A stretch of DNA of 64,000 bases. Source: Sanguinoderma infundibulare (taxonomy: Eukaryota > Basidiomycota > Agaricomycetes > Polyporales > Polyporaceae). Under the pieces are notes generated by a model, which searched no databases, had not been told where the DNA came from, and was given only the letters and a program-made list of their open reading frames with translations. The stretch's first letter is position 1, and each line of letters opens with the position of its first letter. The stretch covers positions 124,001-188,000 of the forward strand of contig JAVLRN010000008.1 of NCBI GenBank assembly GCA_032821775.1. Direction: 5' to 3'. The position numbers and the translations under genes are program-made. Of the stretch, positions 58,358 through 64,000 are shown in pieces.

Positions 58358-59173
58358 ATGCCTCGCCCAAGGGCAAATGATCCAAGCGCGGAGGGTAAAG
58401 GTAGGACGCTTCGCAGGCCGCGATCTACATCCTACATGGTGAGTTCATCCTAATCCAGTGTCTCTAGCTGTCGCTGGTGGATGACGACTGGTACAGAACG
58501 CGTGCGCGCGCACAGCCAAAGCTGGGACCGAACTCGCTCCAGGAGACCGTGACCCCGGCACGGTGGATGTGCTCCTCAATGACGACCCGGACCCTTCGCT
58601 CGAGACGGAAAACAAATGGGCAGATAGCTTGGGAGGCTGGATGACCGGGCAGGACGTGCAGGCCTATGCGTTTCTCAGGCGGACCCGGTTGCGATCATGC
58701 CGGGATATGGACGAAGAGCAGGTGAGTGTCAATCATGAGTAGACGCGTTAGTCATTACCACTGACCTCCATGATGTACCATCGGCTTCCTAGCCATCAAT
58801 ACCTCCATCCGCGCAAGAATTGGCCCCGAGGAAGCCTGAGGGAGCGACGACGTCATCACTCGAAGCCTCAGAGGGAGCACTTTGTCCGCCTTTCGAACCT
58901 CTCGATGCCAACGAGCACTCGCTTATCCGAAGCGACGCGACTACATCGATGCCCACTTCACCTCCGATAGCTCACGGAGGGCATGAGGAGAAAGCGGTGC
59001 TCATCCGTCGCGCACAGCCTGCGATGAACGAGGCTCACCTCATCTACTCCCTCGTGCCACAGCTTCGCGGCGCTCTCTCCAACGCGTCGCTTGATGGCGA
59101 ACCGTCTCCCAAGTCCTTCGAAGAGCTTGCTGCATGGCTCGCGGAGCGAAACTCAGCTGTGGAAGCTCCGTAG
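58358..59173 (+). pseudogene. P-family relic that lost its homeodomain-like module (P7)
   Basis: Exon 1 starts MPRPRANDPSAEGKGR (P4: MPRAARPSDDDPSVGG) but a 1-nt deletion shifts the frame before the conserved ILH-G splice site. The module exon is missing: after the intron the sequence continues directly in the middle domain, DDPDPSLETENKWADSLGG, WMTGQDVQAYAFLRRTRLRS, to a GTGAGT donor near 58721. The last exon (about 58820-59173) is fully open, with LRGALSNASLDGEPS and KSFEELAAWLAERNS. It shows that the middle and C-terminal domains can persist without the module, and it stands directly before 7-TM copy E. Confidence 0.65.
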
Positions 59174-59710
59174 TGTTCGGAACTCTGGGCGCGGCTTCAA
59201 TTCTAGCGATAAGCGTTTTTCGCAGGGACGTGGCGATACCTTGGGCGCGGGGCGTTCGACTGTGAGTAGCGATCTGTCATGACTTTTGCGTTGAGCCATG
59301 TAGCGAGGAATCACTGAGCTGAATTGTAGGAAGCTTACTGTGGCAGTCGGGAACGAACGATCTTTTGAGTAGCGAAAGCCTGTCCTTGCTGATAGAAGGT
59401 AAGTAGTACCGTTAGACTACGGGGCGTTGAGCCATGATTTGCGCATGTTTGTGGCAATCACCGCCTTGGTGCATCGGACGCAGACAGGAAAATTTGATTT
59501 ATGCCGGGTTCAGGCGGCAACTCCAAACGCAGCTCGTTTCTCGTATGACCTTCGGACTTCTTTTCCCTGGTTGTACAATTGGCAATACACGTGTCCTGAA
59601 GCGAGGTCTTTGACTTCGGCTTTGTTCTGAAATTAGGTGGCATCAGACAGTGCATCGGGCACGCCAAAGGGGCATCCGGGCAAGGTGCAGTGCTTCAGTG
59701 ACTCGATATT
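59174..59710. other. Intergenic between P7 and 7-TM copy E
   Basis: No gene. The last part resembles the upstream regions of copies C and D. Confidence 0.4.
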
Positions 59711-59716
59711 TATATA
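59711..59716 (+). promoter_or_regulatory. TATA box of 7-TM copy E
   Basis: GATATTTATATAGAAC gives TATATA 62 nt before the ATG at 59778, the best core promoter among copies C, D and E. Confidence 0.55.
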
Positions 59717-59777
59717 GAACCTGATTCGAGCTTTAGTTAGCGTCGCTCGCAGCTCTCACAAGTGTATGCGGTGCAAT

Positions 59778-61435
59778 ATGTCTCAGACGACGGGTGTTCA
59801 GTGTCCAGCGCCATCGCCTACTTTCCTCCCATCCTCATATCAACTCGTCACCGACCAGATTCAGCAGTCCTTCGCAACAATCGGTGTATTATGCGGTCTC
59901 TACGGTGAGAGGGTTATGTTCAGCGTGCACAGCTCTATCCATTGACCGGTTGTATTATCGTTCAACTCAGGCATACTCACAATTCTCTCGGCGATGTCTC
60001 TATATACACTTCTAAAGTACGTTCTGTGTTTCATTGTGCTTTCTTCGCACTCAACAGAGCACACTGTGAAACCTCCAGACGTGGTCGGGGGACGATTCAG
60101 CATACCGCGATTATTCTCTCTCTCACGATTCTCGTCCTGTTTACATCCACGACGATCCACATGGTCACCACAATTCTTATCCACTTAAGTGACACCATCT
60201 CGCTCTGCGTAGAGGCCGCAATGCTTCTATGGCACTATGAACCTATTCTCCATTGATCGGTTCCATCGATTTATCCCATAGGGTTGGGTCAACAATACTA
60301 TTCGTGCGCCAGTACTGCGACACTCACAGTCAACGTGTGTCCCCCTTTCATGCACTATAAATTAACTGCACGCACTGACACACACCCGATACCATCAGAT
60401 CCCATTTGGAGATGCCATTGTATGCTGGAGAGCATGTGTCATATGGCACAAAAATCACGCCGTAAAGGCTGTATGCATTGTCTTCTTGCTGGCAACATTC
60501 GGTACGCCACGTGCTCCTCGATTCAGTTTTCAGCCAATTTTTCACCGCCGGTTTACTGGGCGCCGCCCATAGCTCTAGGAATCATCGACACAGTCTTAGC
60601 CTGTGGTCCCAGCATAGAAATTGCGTTTTTACTGGATCCGAGTACCGATGGGACTCTGTATGAAGGGTACCCGATGGGTATCGCGGCAACCGCCATGTCT
60701 CTCGGCACGAATATCTTATCCACTCTGCTCATAGGTTATAAGGCATGGTATGTCCTATTCGGCGTCCAATTTCCCTGCTCCGCTGAAAAGCCTATGAAAG
60801 GCAGTCACGGAAACGCCTGCGTGGTTATTTCTTCGCGGGCTGTCGAGGTTCTCAAGTGGAAAAGCTGTTGGCCCTCCTGATCGAGTCTGGCGCAGTCTAT
60901 TGTGCATTCTGGGTGAGTTTTATTCGGAGGTTGTTCAGGTAATGTTATAGATGTATTGACTAGGTGATGTCAGGCCATCGTTGTGGCTTTCCAGGTCGAC
61001 GTGTACCAATCTGCGTCATTATGGCACCGTAACTTCGACTCCTTGGTATCTAACGGCTTCTCGGTTATCATAAACGTCTTTGTCGGCGCTGCTCTCGTGC
61101 CGCTCATTGTAAGTCGAACTATCCGAGACAGAAACTATACTCAACATTTGAACTATCATTAGGCTATTTACCCCACCGTCATCATCGTCCTCGTGGCATT
61201 GAACAGGTCGCAGATTGAGAAAGGGTTTACTCAACATCGTCACGTCGATTTGAGCAACATACCAACGCCTCGGATTGCGATGACACTCAATACGACGTCG
61301 ACCAACCGGAGGTCCGAAGTGTTGGTTATAGAGGGCGGCAATGAGTTTGAATCCGGGGATGGAACAGAAGACATGAATGTACGTGCGGCGAGTGAGGGCT
61401 GTAAGCTCAGCGACGGGTTCATTGGAAACGTTTGA
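59778..61435 (+). pseudogene. 7-TM membrane protein family (copy E, single nonsense)
   Basis: Exons 59778-59904, 59971-60016, 60079-60334, 60399-60501, 60573-60747, 60801-60912, 60974-61108, 61163-61435 close in phase. They would give 408 residues but for TGA at 60254-60256 in exon 3 (after LLWHYEPILH). The stop lies in the loop between the second and third membrane segments, and the frame continues cleanly beyond it. All motifs are kept: FGDAIVCWRACVIW, LSLGTNILSTLLIGYKAW, LIESGAVYCAFWAIVVAFQ, FVGAALVPLIAIYPTVIIV, ALNRSQIEKGFTQH. With TATA box and splice sites intact, this is a very recent loss, a null allele, or a sequence error. Confidence 0.8.
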
Positions 61436-61623
61436 ATCCAATGTTGCATGTTTTCTCCGACTCATATACATGCCAAGCGAGTAATCTATGACTCCGAAGG
61501 CACCCGTTACCGTGCGATGGAAACGTCCGCACCTGTTACACGCGCCGCCGCAAGGCCCGAGCTTCCGATTTACAGAAGGCGCAAATGGCGGGGAAGAAAT
61601 TCGAAGTTGCGAGACGCACCAAG

Positions 61624-62243
61624 TCAATGTCTACAACATTTACAGTACAGGGATAGTATGCTCCTTGGACCACACAGCGCAGGGATACTGCGCTCCATGG
61701 TCCAAAGAGGGAGCGACATTACCAAATGTTTCGTGGCATACTGCCTCCCATGAGACATGTCTATGCCGTAGACATCGAGGAGTTGCTTCGACGACAGCGG
61801 GTTCGGAAGGCGGTACAGTTCCTGGACAGGATAGGCGAATTTTGACTTCTTGCGGTTCGCGTCGAAGTCGTCGTTTCCGACGCCAGACGGGTCGTTCACC
61901 TCACCAGGGACCTTCGGCTTCGTCGTGGTCATTACGTATCTAATTTCATTGCCACAATGGTTCCCGAACCATAGGTTAGTAGACGGAAGAACACGTGGAC
62001 GTGCTCGACTCACTTGATAGTTTCGACAGGGTCGTCCTCGTAAAGCCAGATGTACTTCACTTGACTGTCAAGGCGGTAGGTCCGGAACTCGTGGTTCTTC
62101 CTCTTCTCGGCGATCATACCAGCAAAGTTGGTGTGGATACGCAGGATGACGTTCTCGGGGGAGTGATGTGCGCCGCGGGGCATGGTTTTGACGCCATTAG
62201 CATCGCGCTGTTCAGCTTTAGTGCTTGAGTTTGACAGAAGCAT
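61624..62243 (-). CDS. ASCH/PUA-like domain protein
   Basis: Two exons, 62014-62243 and 61624-61939, joined in phase 2, encode 181 residues. The core NVILRIHTNFAGMIAEKRKN, then HEFRTYRLDSQVKYIWLYED and PVETIKYVM, follows the ASCH/PUA-like pattern: a strand with I-x-x-x-(F/Y)A-x-x-I, G/E-x-KxxEFR, then a strand W-L-Y, P-x-x-x-I. Members bind RNA or modified nucleosides, and fungal ones are uncharacterised. The C-terminal part, KSKFAYPVQELYRLPNPLSS, DVYGIDM, fits a substrate-side helical cap. The start may instead be Met at 62183 (MPRGAHHSPENVIL). No link to its neighbours is evident. Confidence 0.65.
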
Positions 62244-63064
62244 CACTACTGGTTGTGGTGGGCTGTGGTCAGTTGTGATCAGTGTGCCAGTTGCGTTCCC
62301 GGTGTGGCCACGTCGGGTAATGCAAGCGCTGGACAAACAAGCGCAAATCGTACAGGTGGCACTGCCGCGGAATCCGAGTCCGTCCCCGTCTCTCTCCATC
62401 AGCTCCATAACGAGCCTTAATCGACTCGGACGCCTGTGAGCAGCCTCGGCAGAGTTTAAGCAATAGCAATTCTCTCCGCGCGGTCTCTTGGTTCGAGCTA
62501 TCGCGGGGGCTATTGCCTGATGCGCGCCTACCACTTCCTTATCCACTTGATGTCGCGTGCCGCTTCCATGATGCACCCCACGGACCTGTTGACTCTATGA
62601 TGATGCGCAAGGTAAGATCCGATGGCAATGCCATGCCCTAGGTTTCAATTGCATTCACGGTCCCACACAGAAGGTTTGCGGTGAAGATGCAGAGACACCT
62701 AACGACGTATCCTCACACAACCCCGGGGCTTGTGTCCGCCATGATGGGTGTCACAGATTCCAGAGCTATCTCATAGCCCATGGGCGGCAAATACGGTGCT
62801 GTCAGTGGACTCCGCCTTGCCCAACGCCCTCTCCCGATGGAATGGACATCTGAAACCATTCTCGCTTGTAGTCTTTCCCAGGAGGTACTGATGTGCAGTG
62901 CGTATCTCGCGAGATAAATGCGCCATGGACGATGGGGAAAGTCCAATACTCCCAGTCGTCTTTGCGCTCTTTCGTCGTTCTTTTCATCCGATCTAGCAGG
63001 CCGCTCTCCCTTTAGTTTCTACTTCGAGTTCACGTTTCGTCTTCGTCGTCTTTCGCTGCGCACA
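62244..63064. other. Intergenic between divergent genes
   Basis: 0.8 kb with no supportable gene. It contains a short run of GTGGTGGGCTGTGGTCAGTT-type repeats near 62256. CT-rich leader sequence (TTTCGTCTTCGTCGTCTTTC) precedes the start at 63065. Confidence 0.4.
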
Positions 63065-63772
63065 ATGCTCTACAAGTTTACCACGACCCTCGCGCTCCTC
63101 TCTGCCCTGAGCAACTATTGTACGTCTTGTTCGCTTCTCCAGCATGGACTATGGTCTGACTTGTATATGGGCGCGCAGATGCCTTGGCCGCCGTAGTCTC
63201 GCTGGCGTTCCCAGAAGCCGACCCGGCTTTGCCATACGCGGGCAACTTCCTCGGCACGGACTGTGAAGGACACACGTCGTGGTCAATCGGTCTTCTCCCA
63301 GCCTTCACCAGCACCGCCTCGCGAAAAATCGTCGATGGTACGTCCATGTTCGATGGACCAATGTGTTCATGTTGTGTGTCCGTGGCTGAACACTATCACG
63401 GTCACATGGACGATCGTCGTGGGGACGACGGATGTTCACGAGGTCGCAGCGACCACCTTCTCCACGGACGGAACCCTCGTGAGCGCCCGGACAGTGTCCG
63501 CAGGCTGCGCTGTCACCACTGGGACAAACGCCGACGGCTCCGTGCACGGTGATTGTAGTGCCTACGCCCAGGTCAACGTGTGGACGGATGCGGCGGGTGC
63601 AGTTACGGTCGCAGCCCAGGTTCCGGACAGCGGGCCTGGCGCCCTTCCTACTGGGTTGGTCGCCCCCCGCCCCACCTCTGCCAAAAACAGGGCAGTAAAG
63701 GGAAGCCTCGGGTGTTCCTCTGGCTGGGGTGTTGCGGGGACAGCAGGACTCCTTCTGGCTGGCTTATTGTGA
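63065..63772 (+). CDS. Small secreted, possibly GPI-anchored protein
   Basis: Proposed exons 63065-63119, 63179-63337 and 63450-63772 close in phase to 178 residues. The N-terminus MLYKFTTTLALLSALSNYYA is a signal peptide. The body (YAGNFLGTDCEGHTSWSIGL, LPAFTSTAS) matches a family of small Thr/Ser/Gly-rich secreted basidiomycete proteins, function unknown to me. The C-terminus CSSGWGVAGTAGLLLAGLL is hydrophobic after a small-residue region, as for GPI attachment. Intron 2 (112 nt) is long. The retained frame inside it contains ITVTWTIVVGTTDVHEVAA, which looks like native protein, so the true exon 2-3 junction may differ or the gene may carry a frameshift near 63340-63390. Confidence 0.55.
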
Positions 63773-64000
63773 TGGAGTGGAAGGACGCGACGACCATGCC
63801 ATCAGCAAAAAGGCGACAGCGATGGAGGGCCAGGCCGTGGATGCATGACGCCGCCGGGCCAGGCAGAATAAGGAGGGGGTATACATATGTCTGCCTCGCC
63901 AGGCGAACGGTATGTGTATGTGGCCCATGTACTCATACCGTTGCCTGGAGAGTCAGACGTATGTATACCTGATGCAAACGACGGGCGTATATGTGGGGGA
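63773..64000. other. 3' flank of the secreted-protein gene
   Basis: No gene. Repeated GTATGTGTATGTG- and ACGTATGTATACC-like GT/AT-alternating patches are present near 63910-63970. Confidence 0.35.

Noticed and set aside
33870..61435. A classical mating-type locus (HD1/HD2 plus STE3 and pheromones)
   Set aside because: The homeodomain-like genes lack the usual HD1/HD2 arrangement, the 7-TM family does not look like STE3, and no CaaX-type pheromone precursor was noticed. Short precursors could still be missed.
1..64000. CRISPR array, bacterial operons, IS elements
   Set aside because: No regularly spaced repeats, and gene structure is clearly fungal with spliceosomal introns throughout.
1..64000. 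LTR or DNA transposons as drivers of the duplications
   Set aside because: No reverse transcriptase, integrase or transposase motif and no long terminal repeats were recognised; a diverged or non-autonomous element cannot be excluded by eye.

Overview
The window comes from a basidiomycete fungus, probably an agaricomycete of the Polyporales type. Genes are split by many 50-65 nt GT-AG introns with 14-46 nt exons among them, promoters carry TATA boxes 60-120 nt before the ATG, and the products (cytochrome P450, salicylate-hydroxylase-like monooxygenase, PDR transporter, F-box-like families, HET relic) are the usual accessory repertoire of wood-decay fungi. This assignment is inference; no rRNA, mating-type or housekeeping marker is present. 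I rebuilt exons by hand and accepted a model only when every splice phase closed.

Layout. 0-25 kb: members of an F-box-like leucine-rich family (3-1382, 9276-11003, 18394-20088, 20607-22371, relics at 11719-12002 and 22765-23240), an intact FAD monooxygenase (1759-3530), one 7-TM membrane protein (6784-8547), an intact P450 (13645-15577), a two-module homeodomain-like gene (15921-17273) and a HET-domain relic (23890-24790). 25-33 kb: two amino-acid permeases, head to head, with identical exon lengths (25700-28237 minus, 30636-33211 plus). 33-61 kb: an array mixing two families. The first, called the P family here, has homeodomain-like modules and a C-terminal signature P-x-TF-x-(E/D)-(L/F)-x-x-WL (33870, 39711, 41202, 45151, 47230, 50430, 58358). 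The second is the 7-TM family (35822, 48715, 51661, 59778). Embedded in or near the array are a truncated copy of the FAD monooxygenase (38045-38949), a CK1-like kinase fragment and half of a dead PDR transporter. 61-64 kb: an ASCH/PUA-like protein and a small secreted protein.

How it fits together. The window is dominated by local duplication followed by decay: nearly every family has intact copies beside frameshifted or truncated ones. The most unusual feature is the recurrent pairing of P-family genes (predicted nuclear, DNA-binding-like) with 7-TM genes. At 47-53 kb a P + 7-TM unit is tandemly duplicated with a period near 2.9 kb. No transposase, reverse transcriptase, LTR or CRISPR was recognised.
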